From contig NZ_CP040792.1 of NCBI RefSeq assembly GCF_021952865.1, forward strand, positions 1,240,001 to 1,304,000: a DNA stretch of 64,000 nucleotides, in the 5' to 3' direction. The translations under genes and the position numbers were made by a program. Shown here piece by piece: positions 57,500-64,000 of this stretch (positions are counted from its first letter, which is position 1; each line of letters begins with the position of its first letter). The notes below the pieces were generated by a model. It ran no database searches. It was not told the origin of the DNA and saw nothing but the letters and a program-made list of their open reading frames with translations. The DNA is from Clavibacter californiensis. Its GTDB lineage: Bacteria; Actinomycetota; Actinomycetes; Actinomycetales; Microbacteriaceae.

Positions 57500-58624
57500 G
57501 TGAAGATGAAGAAGGTCCTCGTCGGCATCGCCGCCACGAGCATCGCCCTCTCCCTCGCCGCCTGCTCCGGCGGCGGAGGCCGCGGCGGCAGCGCCGGCGG
57601 CACCGAGGACAACAAGGGCGCCCTCGTCGGCGTCGCCATGCCCACCAAGACGAGCGAGCGCTGGGTCGACGACGGCAACAACGTCAACGACCAGCTCACC
57701 AAGCTCGGCTACAAGGTCGACCTGCAGTACGCCAACGACAAGGTGCAGGACCAGATCTCGCAGATCGAGACGATGCTCAACAAGGGCGCCAAGGCGCTCA
57801 TCGTCGCGTCGATCGACGGCACCGCGCTGACCCAGGTCCTCAAGACCGCGGCCGACGACGGCGTCAAGGTCATCGCGTACGACCGCCTGATCAACGGCAC
57901 CGAGGACGTCGACTACTACACGACGTTCGACAACCAGCAGGTCGGCGTGCTCCAGGGCAACTCCCTCCTGCAGGGCCTCGGTCTCGTGGACGCCGACGGC
58001 AAGGCCACCGGCAGCACCGAGAAGAAGACCATCGAGGTCTTCGCCGGCAGCCCGGACGACAACAACGCGCAGTTCTTCTACGACGGCGCGATGAGCGTCC
58101 TCAAGCCGTTCCTCGAGTCCGGCCAGGTCACGATCGGCTCCGGCCAGTCGGACTTCAGCCAGGTCGCGATCCAGCAGTGGAAGCAGGAGGGCGCGCAGGC
58201 CCGCATGGAGAACCTGCTCTCCGGCTCGTACCCCGGCGGCGCCAAGCCGGACGGCGTCCTCTCGCCGTACGACGGCCTGTCGCGCGGCATCATCCAGGCC
58301 CTGACCTCGGCCGGCGTCGCCAGCGACGCCATGCCGATCATCACGGGCCAGGACGGCGAGAAGGCGTCCGACAAGCTCATCCTCGACGGCGTCCAGTACT
58401 CGACGATCTTCAAGGACACGCGCCTGCTCGGCAAGGAGGCCGTCACGATGGTCGACGACCTGCTCACCGGCGGCACGCCCGACGCTCCTGACTCCTACAA
58501 CAACAAGGTGAAGGACGTCCCGACCAAGCAGTTCGCCCCCGTGACCGTGACGAAGGACAACCTCGTCGAGGTCATCGTGGACAGCGGCTACTACACGCAG
58601 GACGAGATCGACAAGGGCGAGTAG
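57500..58624 (+). CDS. chvE: Sugar-binding lipoprotein of arabinose importer (ChvE-like)
   Basis: A 374-residue binding protein of the ribose/xylose family (peripla_BP_4). KKVLVGIAATSIALSLAACSG is a lipoprotein signal with the Cys at residue 23, followed by a Gly/Ser linker. VGVAMPTKTSERWVDDGNNV, LIVASIDGTALTQVLKTA and KVIAYDRLINGTEDVDYYTT match ChvE-like proteins that bind arabinose, xylose or galactose. The GTG has GAAAGGA upstream. Its location between araA and the ATPase gene supports arabinose as the sugar; the gene name follows that homology. Confidence 0.9.
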   Translation: MKMKKVLVGIAATSIALSLAACSGGGGRGGSAGGTEDNKGALVGVAMPTKTSERWVDDGNNVNDQLTKLGYKVDLQYANDKVQDQISQIETMLNKGAKALIVASIDGTALTQVLKTAADDGVKVIAYDRLINGTEDVDYYTTFDNQQVGVLQGNSLLQGLGLVDADGKATGSTEKKTIEVFAGSPDDNNAQFFYDGAMSVLKPFLESGQVTIGSGQSDFSQVAIQQWKQEGAQARMENLLSGSYPGGAKPDGVLSPYDGLSRGIIQALTSAGVASDAMPIITGQDGEKASDKLILDGVQYSTIFKDTRLLGKEAVTMVDDLLTGGTPDAPDSYNNKVKDVPTKQFAPVTVTKDNLVEVIVDSGYYTQDEIDKGE

Positions 58625-58655
58625 TCCCCTCCCGCGCCGCCCCGGCGGCGCACCC

Positions 58656-58720
58656 GGCCGGTCGACGCTCGCGTCGACCGGCCTCCACCGGGTCGGGCCG
58701 GCCGCGCACCGCGGCCGGCC
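58656..58720 (+). terminator. Two strong intercistronic stem-loops after the binding-protein gene
   Basis: GGCCGGTCGACG at 58656-58667 pairs with CGTCGACCGGCC at 58672-58683, and GGCCGGCCGCG at 58696-58706 pairs with CGCGGCCGGCC at 58710-58720. No T-run is present. They lie between the binding-protein and ATPase genes and may protect the upstream mRNA or reduce read-through. Confidence 0.7.
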
Positions 58721-58802
58721 GGATCACGGGTGACGGTCACCCGCCGCCCGCAGCACCGCCGCCGGGTACCCGGCACCACCATCCACACAAGTGAGGCAGG
58801 CC

Positions 58803-60332
58803 ATGGCCAACCACATTCTCGAGATGCGCGGCATCACCAAGACGTTCCCCGGCGTCAAGGCGCTGCAGGACGTCACTCTCGAGGTCACGCGCGGCACGTG
58901 CCACGCGATCTGCGGCGAGAACGGCGCGGGCAAGTCGACCCTGATGAAGGTCCTCTCGGGCGTCTACCCGGCCGGTTCCTACGACGGCGACATCGTCCTC
59001 GAGAACGATGTCGTCAAGTTCTCCAGCATCCGCGACAGCGAGAAGTCGGGCGTGGTGATCATCCACCAGGAGCTCGCGCTGAGCCCCTTCCTCTCCATCG
59101 CGGAGAACATCTTCCTCGGCAACGAGATCTCCAAGGGCGGCTTCATCGACTGGAACGCCACCAACGTGGAGGCCGCGAAGCTCCTCGCCCGCGTCGGGCT
59201 GAGTGACAACCCGGCCACCAGGATCGCCGACATCGGCGTGGGCAAGCAGCAGCTCGTGGAGATCGCGAAGGCCCTCTCCAAGGAGGTGAAGCTCCTCATC
59301 CTCGACGAGCCCACCGCGGCGCTGAACGACGAGGACTCCGCCCACCTGCTCGACCTGATCAAGCACCTCAAGGGCCAGGGCATCACGAGCATCATCATCA
59401 GCCACAAGCTGAACGAGATCAAGGCGATCGCCGACGCGGTGACGATCATCCGCGACGGCAAGACCATCGAGACCCTCGACCTCGCACGCGACTCCATCAG
59501 CGAGGAGCGCATCATCAAGGGGATGGTCGGCCGCGACCTGCAGAGCCGCTACCCCGACCGCACGCCGGACATCGGCGAGGAGGTCCTCCGCATCGAGGAC
59601 TGGACGGTCCACCACCCGCAGGAGCACTCCCGCGTCATCGTCGACCACGCCAACCTCAACGTCCGCGCGGGCGAGGTCGTCGGCATCGCCGGCCTCATGG
59701 GCGCGGGCCGCACCGAGCTCGCGATGAGCGTCTTCGGCCGCTCCTACGGCGCGAACATCTCCGGGAAGCTCTACAAGCGGGGCAAGGAGATCCAGGCGAA
59801 GACGGTCGGCGACGCCATCAAGCACGGCATCGCCTACGCCACCGAGGACCGCAAGCACTACGGCCTCAACCTCATCGACGACATCAAGCGCAACATCTCC
59901 GGCGCCGCCCTGGACAAGCTGGCCAAGGCCGGCTGGGTCGACGCGAACCAGGAGTACGTGGTGGCAGACGGCTACCGGAAGTCGATGAACATCAAGGCCC
60001 CGAGCGTGGGCGCCATCACCGGGAAGCTCTCCGGCGGCAACCAGCAGAAGGTCGTCCTCTCCAAGTGGATGTTCTCCGACCCGGACGTGCTCATCCTCGA
60101 CGAGCCCACCCGCGGCATCGACGTCGGCGCCAAGTACGAGATCTACACGATCATCAACGCGCTCGCCGCTCAGGGGAAGGCGGTCATCGTCATCTCCAGC
60201 GAGCTGCCCGAGCTGCTCGGCATCTGCGACCGGATCTACGCCCTCTCCGCCGGGCGGATCACGGGACAGCTGCCGATCGCCGAGGCGACCCCCGAGAGCC
60301 TCATGTCCTACATGACCAAGGAAAAGGAATAG
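58803..60332 (+). CDS. gguA: Sugar ABC transporter ATPase, two ATPase domains (GguA-like)
   Basis: A 509-residue protein with two ATPase modules, as in RbsA/MglA/GguA. The first has [37 protein letters not shown] and [11 protein letters not shown]. The second begins near residue 265 with [18 protein letters not shown] in place of Walker A, the usual degenerate form, and has [16 protein letters not shown] and [13 protein letters not shown]. The ATG at 58803 ([13 protein letters not shown]) is preferred over GTG 58791. It energises the arabinose importer; the next gene is its permease. Confidence 0.94.
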   Translation: MANHILEMRGITKTFPGVKALQDVTLEVTRGTCHAICGENGAGKSTLMKVLSGVYPAGSYDGDIVLENDVVKFSSIRDSEKSGVVIIHQELALSPFLSIAENIFLGNEISKGGFIDWNATNVEAAKLLARVGLSDNPATRIADIGVGKQQLVEIAKALSKEVKLLILDEPTAALNDEDSAHLLDLIKHLKGQGITSIIISHKLNEIKAIADAVTIIRDGKTIETLDLARDSISEERIIKGMVGRDLQSRYPDRTPDIGEEVLRIEDWTVHHPQEHSRVIVDHANLNVRAGEVVGIAGLMGAGRTELAMSVFGRSYGANISGKLYKRGKEIQAKTVGDAIKHGIAYATEDRKHYGLNLIDDIKRNISGAALDKLAKAGWVDANQEYVVADGYRKSMNIKAPSVGAITGKLSGGNQQKVVLSKWMFSDPDVLILDEPTRGIDVGAKYEIYTIINALAAQGKAVIVISSELPELLGICDRIYALSAGRITGQLPIAEATPESLMSYMTKEKE

Positions 60333-60337
60333 CAAGC

Positions 60338-61525
60338 ATGTCCAGTCTCAGCAGTGTGGCGGGTTTCCTCGTCAGTCGCCTCAGGCAGATCGGCATCTTC
60401 ATCGCGCTGATCGCGATCGTGGTGCTGTTCCAGATCCTCACCGACGGGACGCTCCTCGAGCCCCGCAACGTCACGAGCATCGTCGTCCAGAACGCCTACA
60501 TCCTGATCCTCGCGATCGGCATGGTGATGATCATCATCGCCGGCCACATCGACCTGTCGGTCGGATCCGTGGTGGCCCTCATCGGCGCCGTATCCGGCGT
60601 GTTCGCGGTGAGCTGGGGATGGCCCTGGTACATCTCGATCATCGCGAGCCTCGTGATCGGCGGCCTCATCGGCGCCTGGCAGGGCTTCTGGGTGGCGTAC
60701 GTCGGCATCCCCGCGTTCATCGTGACCCTCGCCGGCATGCTCACGTTCCGCGGCCTCGCGCAGATCGTCCTCCAGAACCGCCCCATCACGCCGTTCCCGG
60801 ACGAGTACGTGTCCGTCGGCGCGGGCTTCCTGCCCGACCCCTCGGGCGGCACCTCCTACCTCGAGTGGGTCACCGTCACGCTGGGCGTGCTGGCCGCGAT
60901 CTTCCTCGTCGCGCAGCAGCTCCGCGAGCGTCGTGCCCGCGTCAAGCTCAACCTCGAGGACGAGCCCTTCGGCTGGTTCATCACGAAGCTCGCCACCATC
61001 GCGATCCTCGTGCTCGGCATCACGTACCTGCTCGCCAGCTATCAGGGCACGCCGATCGTGCTGCTCATCCTCGCCGTGCTCGTGCTCGTCTACACGGCGG
61101 TGATGAACCGCAGCATCTTCGGTCGTCACATCTACGCCCGAGGCGGCAACCTCAACGCCGCGCAGCTGTCCGGCATCAACACGAAGCGCGTGGACTTCCT
61201 GCTCTTCGTGAACATGGGCTTCCTGGCGGCGCTCGCGGGCATCGCCTTCACCGCGCGCAGCAACTCCGCCCTCCCGAGCGCCGGCAACGGCTTCGAGCTC
61301 GACGCGATCGCCGCGGTGTTCATCGGCGGCGCGGCCGTCACCGGCGGCATCGGCACCGTGACGGGCGCCATGATCGGTGGTCTGATCATGGGCGTGCTCA
61401 ACAACGGCATGTCGCTGCTCGGCCTCGGCACGGAGTACCAGCAGCTCATCAAGGGCCTCGTGCTCCTGCTGGCCGTCGCGTTCGACGTGTTCAACAAGAG
61501 CCGCGGATCCAAGTCCGCGACCTGA
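60338..61525 (+). CDS. gguB: Sugar ABC transporter permease (GguB-like)
   Basis: A 395-residue permease with about 10 hydrophobic segments, of the BPD_transp_2 (RbsC/XylH) family. MVMIIIAGHIDLSVGSVVAL is the hallmark of this family, and IGGAAVTGGIGTVTGAMIGG and MGVLNNGMSLLG are near the C-terminus. It starts six bases after the ATPase stop, and forms the arabinose importer with the ChvE-like and GguA-like proteins. A very strong terminator follows. Confidence 0.93.
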   Translation: MSSLSSVAGFLVSRLRQIGIFIALIAIVVLFQILTDGTLLEPRNVTSIVVQNAYILILAIGMVMIIIAGHIDLSVGSVVALIGAVSGVFAVSWGWPWYISIIASLVIGGLIGAWQGFWVAYVGIPAFIVTLAGMLTFRGLAQIVLQNRPITPFPDEYVSVGAGFLPDPSGGTSYLEWVTVTLGVLAAIFLVAQQLRERRARVKLNLEDEPFGWFITKLATIAILVLGITYLLASYQGTPIVLLILAVLVLVYTAVMNRSIFGRHIYARGGNLNAAQLSGINTKRVDFLLFVNMGFLAALAGIAFTARSNSALPSAGNGFELDAIAAVFIGGAAVTGGIGTVTGAMIGGLIMGVLNNGMSLLGLGTEYQQLIKGLVLLLAVAFDVFNKSRGSKSAT

Positions 61526-61545
61526 TCCACCCGCTCTGACGCGCA

Positions 61546-61587
61546 GACGAAGGGCCCGGCATCCGAGTGGATGCCGGGCCCTTCGTC
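61546..61587 (+). terminator. Very strong terminator after the arabinose operon
   Basis: A 19-base-pair perfect stem: GACGAAGGGCCCGGCATCC at 61546-61564 pairs with its complement at 61569-61587 around the loop GAGT. It closes the araBDA-chvE-gguAB unit. Confidence 0.9.
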
Positions 61588-61681
61588 GTGCGCAGCTCTA
61601 AATATCAGTATGGCTTTCTTCGAGAGCACCAGGATTGAGACCGGGGTGTGGAAGACTCTGGAGTGGAGTTGGTCGCGTCTC

Positions 61682-61687
61682 TAAGAT
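61682..61687 (+). promoter_or_regulatory. -10 box of the secreted-protein gene, probably leaderless
   Basis: TAAGAT lies six bases before the ATG at 61694 and no ribosome site is present. No clear -35 box was found. Confidence 0.4.
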
Positions 61688-61693
61688 CCGGTC

Positions 61694-62323
61694 ATGAGGA
61701 CCCCGAGGCACAACGCATCCTCACAACGCATCTCGTTCAGCAAAGAGGTCGAAACACCTTTCCGGCGACCGGTCGCCAGGTTCGGGTCGCTCGTCGTCAT
61801 GGTGCTCGCGGCATCCCTCCTCTACGCAGCACCCGCGCATGCCTCTGAACATGCCGCTGCGGGAGGAGCGGCTCAGCCGATGGAAACCCTCGTCACGTCG
61901 GTGAAGCCAGAGTCCGTCAGCGAATTGGTTCACGAGTTGGATGCATCACGTCTGCCCGCATCAATCACCGTGGAGTCCGGCGTCGTCGTTCGGAAATATC
62001 GGCTAGGGAACGGTCTAACCGTATCCGTTCCGGATGCCCTCGGGGGCAGCGGGCACGCACCCCTATCATCGTCGTTGATCGGTGCCGGCTACGAAAATAG
62101 AAGGGGTGCATACATCTCGTTCAATAAGACCGATCAAACTGCTTTGGCTTCTGGGGCGGGCGCGGCGCTCGGTGCTGCGATTTGTTTCGCGGGTCCGGTA
62201 GCGTGCGGTAACGCGGCAACCATCATAGCGGTCGCCCTGGTCTACATCAACGATCAGGGTCTCTGCGCGGGCAATGGGGAACTCCGCATCTATACTGCGA
62301 CTCTGCAGGGTCGTTGTGTCTGA
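61694..62323 (+). CDS. Secreted protein of unknown function
   Basis: A 209-residue exported protein. A basic N-region leads to LVVMVLAASLLYAAPAHA, a signal peptide with AHA cleavage. The middle has no recognisable fold. The C-terminal third has a Gly/Ala hydrophobic stretch (ALASGAGAALGAAICFAGPV, then ACGNAATIIAVALVYI) and ends QGRCV, with four cysteines that could form disulphides. Similar Cys/Ala/Gly-rich secreted proteins occur in actinobacteria, but I know of no function. Codon use is more A/T-rich than that of neighbours, and it may be horizontally acquired. A small bacteriocin-like, surface or host-directed role is speculative. Confidence 0.75.
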   Translation: MRTPRHNASSQRISFSKEVETPFRRPVARFGSLVVMVLAASLLYAAPAHASEHAAAGGAAQPMETLVTSVKPESVSELVHELDASRLPASITVESGVVVRKYRLGNGLTVSVPDALGGSGHAPLSSSLIGAGYENRRGAYISFNKTDQTALASGAGAALGAAICFAGPVACGNAATIIAVALVYINDQGLCAGNGELRIYTATLQGRCV

Positions 62324-62407
62324 CGCATTTCGTGGATGCTGTGCTGACGCGCGAGGATACAATTCATCAGGCAAAGGCGTCTACAGAGATGAAAGAGGGT
62401 GCATGAC

Positions 62408-62581
62408 GTGAGATCCCGCGTGGTGTTGTGGGTCATCGGCACTGCTTCTGTCTTGATCGCAGGTTGGGCCCTGGCCGGGCAGGATGGCAGCCGTTTTGTC
62501 GCCCTCGTGACCGTCCCGCTCTTCGTTCTCTTCGTGCTCCTGGCCGTGTCGCTATCCCGGCGCAGACGTCCGCCGGGCTGA
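62408..62581 (+). CDS. Small membrane protein, unknown function
   Basis: A protein of about 57 residues with two hydrophobic segments, VVLWVIGTASVLIAGWALAG and FVALVTVPLFVLFVLLAVSL, and a basic end SRRRRPPG. The GTG at 62408 has AGAGGG upstream and is preferred to GTG 62399, which lies inside that site. It lies 84 bases after the secreted-protein gene in the same low-GC patch. An immunity-type partner of the secreted protein is possible but only from position. Confidence 0.55.
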   Translation: MRSRVVLWVIGTASVLIAGWALAGQDGSRFVALVTVPLFVLFVLLAVSLSRRRRPPG

Positions 62582-62659
62582 GAAGAGGCATCACGGTCCG
62601 CCGTTGACAGGATGGGGCACGAGCTGAGGCAATCATCCGGCGCTGCGAAGCGCAGACGA

Positions 62660-62694
62660 CGAGAGCCGCCCCCGTGATCCGGGAGCGGCTCTCG
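62660..62694 (-). terminator. Terminator of xylA
   Basis: CGAGAGCCGC at 62660-62669 pairs with GCGGCTCTCG at 62685-62694, with an inner CCCG/CGGG stem. It starts 20 bases after the xylA stop on the minus strand. Confidence 0.75.
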
Positions 62695-62713
62695 TGTCGT
62701 GCGGGTGCGGACT

Positions 62714-63907
62714 CTAGGAGCGCGCGCCCATCAGGTGCTCGAGCGCCAGCTGGTTGAGGCGGACGAAGCCGAAGCCCTTCGCGTCGAAGTACGACGGGGC
62801 GTCGAAGTCCTCGTAGGAGGAGCGGTCGGCGAGGATGTCGTCGTACGACTCGCCCTCGTTCAGCGTCGGCGTGTAGATGTCGGCGACCTTGGCGGCGGCG
62901 AGCGCCTCCTGGACCTCGGGGTCGGCGCGGAACGCCTGCGCGCGCTCCTTGAGGAGCAGGTACATGCGCATGTTCGCGGCGGCGGAGTCCCACACGCCCG
63001 TGATGTCCTCGGTGCGGCTGGGCTTGTAGTCGAAGTGACGGGGGCCGTCGTAGGAGCGGCCGCCGCCCACGCCGCCGTTCTCCAGCAGGTCGACGAGCGA
63101 GAACGCGTTCTGCAGGTCGCCGTGGCCGAAGACGAGGTCCTGGTCGTACTTGATGCCGCGCTGGCCGTTGAGGTCGATGTGGAAGAGCTTGCCCTGGTAC
63201 AGCGCCTGCATGATGCCGGCGGTGAAGTTGAGGCCCGCCATCTGCTCGTGGCCGACCTCGGGGTTCACGCCGACGAGCTCGGGGCGCTCGAGGGTCTCGA
63301 TGAAGGCGAGCGCGTGGCCGAGGGTGGGCAGCAGGATGTCGCCGCGGGGCTCGTTGGGCTTCGGCTCGATCGCGAAGCGGATGTCGTAGCCCTTGTCGGT
63401 GACGTAGTCGCCGAGGAGGTTGACGGCCTCGCGGTAGCGCTCGAGCGCGCCGCGGACGTCCTTGGCGGAGTCGTACTCGGCGCCCTCGCGGCCGCCCCAC
63501 ATGACGAACGTCTGCGCGCCGAGCTCGGCGGCGAGGTCGATGTTGCGGAGCACCTTGCGGATCGCGAACCGGCGGACGGCGCGGTCGTTGCTGGTGAAGC
63601 CGCCGTCCTTGAAGACGGGCGCGCTGAAGAGGTTGGTGGTGACCATCGGCACGACGATGCCGGTGTCGCTGAGGGCGCCCTTGAGGCGGTCGATCTGCGT
63701 CTGGCGCTCCGCGTCGGTGGATCCGAAGGCGAAGAGGTCGTCGTCGTGGAAGGTGAGGCCGTAGGCGCCCAGCTCCGAGATGCGCTCGACGCCCTCGACC
63801 ACGTCGAGGTCGGAGCGGGTCGGGCCGCCGAAGGGATCGGCCCCCGTGTAGCCGATGGTCCAGAGTCCGAACGAGAACTTGTCCTCGCGGGTGGGGGTGA
63901 GCGCCAT
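62714..63907 (-). CDS. xylA: Xylose isomerase
   Basis: A 397-residue enzyme that interconverts D-xylose and D-xylulose, of the shorter actinobacterial class I type. [17 protein letters not shown] and [12 protein letters not shown] (catalytic His) are at the N-terminus; [33 protein letters not shown] (metal Glu) and [16 protein letters not shown], and [17 protein letters not shown] follow, with the metal-binding residues in place. ATG start; GAGACACC and AGGAG lie upstream. It is preceded by a XylR-like operator and followed by a strong terminator; a regulator or xylB is probably beyond the window edge. Confidence 0.97.
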   Translation of the reverse strand: MALTPTREDKFSFGLWTIGYTGADPFGGPTRSDLDVVEGVERISELGAYGLTFHDDDLFAFGSTDAERQTQIDRLKGALSDTGIVVPMVTTNLFSAPVFKDGGFTSNDRAVRRFAIRKVLRNIDLAAELGAQTFVMWGGREGAEYDSAKDVRGALERYREAVNLLGDYVTDKGYDIRFAIEPKPNEPRGDILLPTLGHALAFIETLERPELVGVNPEVGHEQMAGLNFTAGIMQALYQGKLFHIDLNGQRGIKYDQDLVFGHGDLQNAFSLVDLLENGGVGGGRSYDGPRHFDYKPSRTEDITGVWDSAAANMRMYLLLKERAQAFRADPEVQEALAAAKVADIYTPTLNEGESYDDILADRSSYEDFDAPSYFDAKGFGFVRLNQLALEHLMGARS

Positions 63908-63932
63908 GGTGTCTCCTGTCAGCGTCGTCGGT

Positions 63933-63955
63933 GATTTGTTGCTAACTACAACCTA
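63933..63955 (-). promoter_or_regulatory. Candidate XylR-type operator upstream of xylA
   Basis: On the minus strand TTAGGTTGTAGTTAGCAAC, followed by AAATC, resembles the operator of ROK-family XylR (in Bacillus TTAG-TTTGT, spacer, GCAACAAA; recalled, not searched). It ends 26 bases before the xylA start, inside the promoter region. Confidence 0.55.
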
Positions 63956-64000
63956 ACCGGAGCGCGGCCGGGGCACAACGCCGACACGACGCTGGGGCGG

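Larger units (their letters stand above)
61594..62640. other. Low-GC patch, possible acquired segment
   Basis: Between the arabinose terminator and the xylA terminator, base composition drops visibly: for example bases 62101-62160 contain 31 G/C of 60, against about 73% elsewhere. The two small genes inside also use A/T-ending codons more than neighbours. No transposase, integrase, tRNA end or direct repeats are seen at its edges. Confidence 0.6.

Noticed and set aside
61648-61848. 66-codon frame overlapping the start of the secreted-protein gene
   Set aside because: It has no ribosome site, lies in a different frame from the protein with a clear signal peptide, and shows no recognisable features.

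Overview
The window is about 73% G+C and gene-dense, with many GTG starts and ATGA/GTGA stop-start overlaps. tRNAs, ribosomal protein genes and household genes look like a chromosome of a high-GC actinobacterium. Gene content and order (ppa, tilS-hpt-ftsH-fol cluster-panC-lysS-clpC; araBDA with a ChvE/GguAB-type importer; LacI-controlled sugar ABC importers) fit the Microbacteriaceae, most likely Clavibacter or a close relative. The genus is an inference from gene content, not a database result.

Layout. 0.1-6.2 kb: end of a surface-polysaccharide region (tandem-domain GT2 glycosyltransferase, GT-B glycosyltransferase, Wzx-like flippase, sugar-nucleotide epimerase-like protein). 6.2-11.3 kb: TspO/MBR-like membrane protein divergent from a MarR regulator with a strong inverted repeat between them, a DUF2071 protein, a GH15 glucan hydrolase and a macrodomain protein. 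11.4-11.8 kb: three tRNA genes (Glu, Asp, Phe) on the minus strand. 12.1-14.8 kb: two tandem secreted peptidoglycan hydrolases that share an N-terminal coiled coil but carry different catalytic domains. 14.9-31.6 kb: household block ppa, tilS, hpt, ftsH, folE, folP, a fused folB-folK, two PH-domain membrane proteins, a DUF2520 protein, panC, lysS, two tiny membrane-protein genes and clpC. 31.7-35.2 kb: SDR, aldo/keto reductase and MFS transporter. 35.2-36.5 kb: rplJ-rplL with a leader and attenuator-like hairpin. 36.5-40.1 kb: large LuxR regulator and a MarR-MFS pair.

40.2-45.0 kb: a LacI regulator divergent from a three-gene sugar ABC importer that lacks its own ATPase. Matching LacI-type palindromes lie before both transcription units. 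45.1-52.1 kb: ABC exporter, DUF305/DUF3105 pair, cbs-metB transsulfuration genes and an RNase HI with an unusual C-terminal tail. 52.3-61.5 kb: an arabinose unit made of a LacI-type regulator, araB-araD-araA, and a binding protein, double ATPase and permease, closed by a very strong terminator. 61.6-62.6 kb: a small patch of clearly lower G+C with a secreted protein and a tiny membrane protein of unknown function. 62.7-63.9 kb: xylA, with a XylR-like operator just upstream at the window edge.

Most of the window is ordinary core genome with sugar-uptake modules. No CRISPR array, rRNA operon, prophage or complete insertion sequence was seen. The least explained items are the low-GC secreted-protein patch, the very high density of the palindrome GGATCC, the swapped-domain hydrolase pair, and several genes with a -10-like box 6-7 bases before the start codon (possible leaderless mRNAs).
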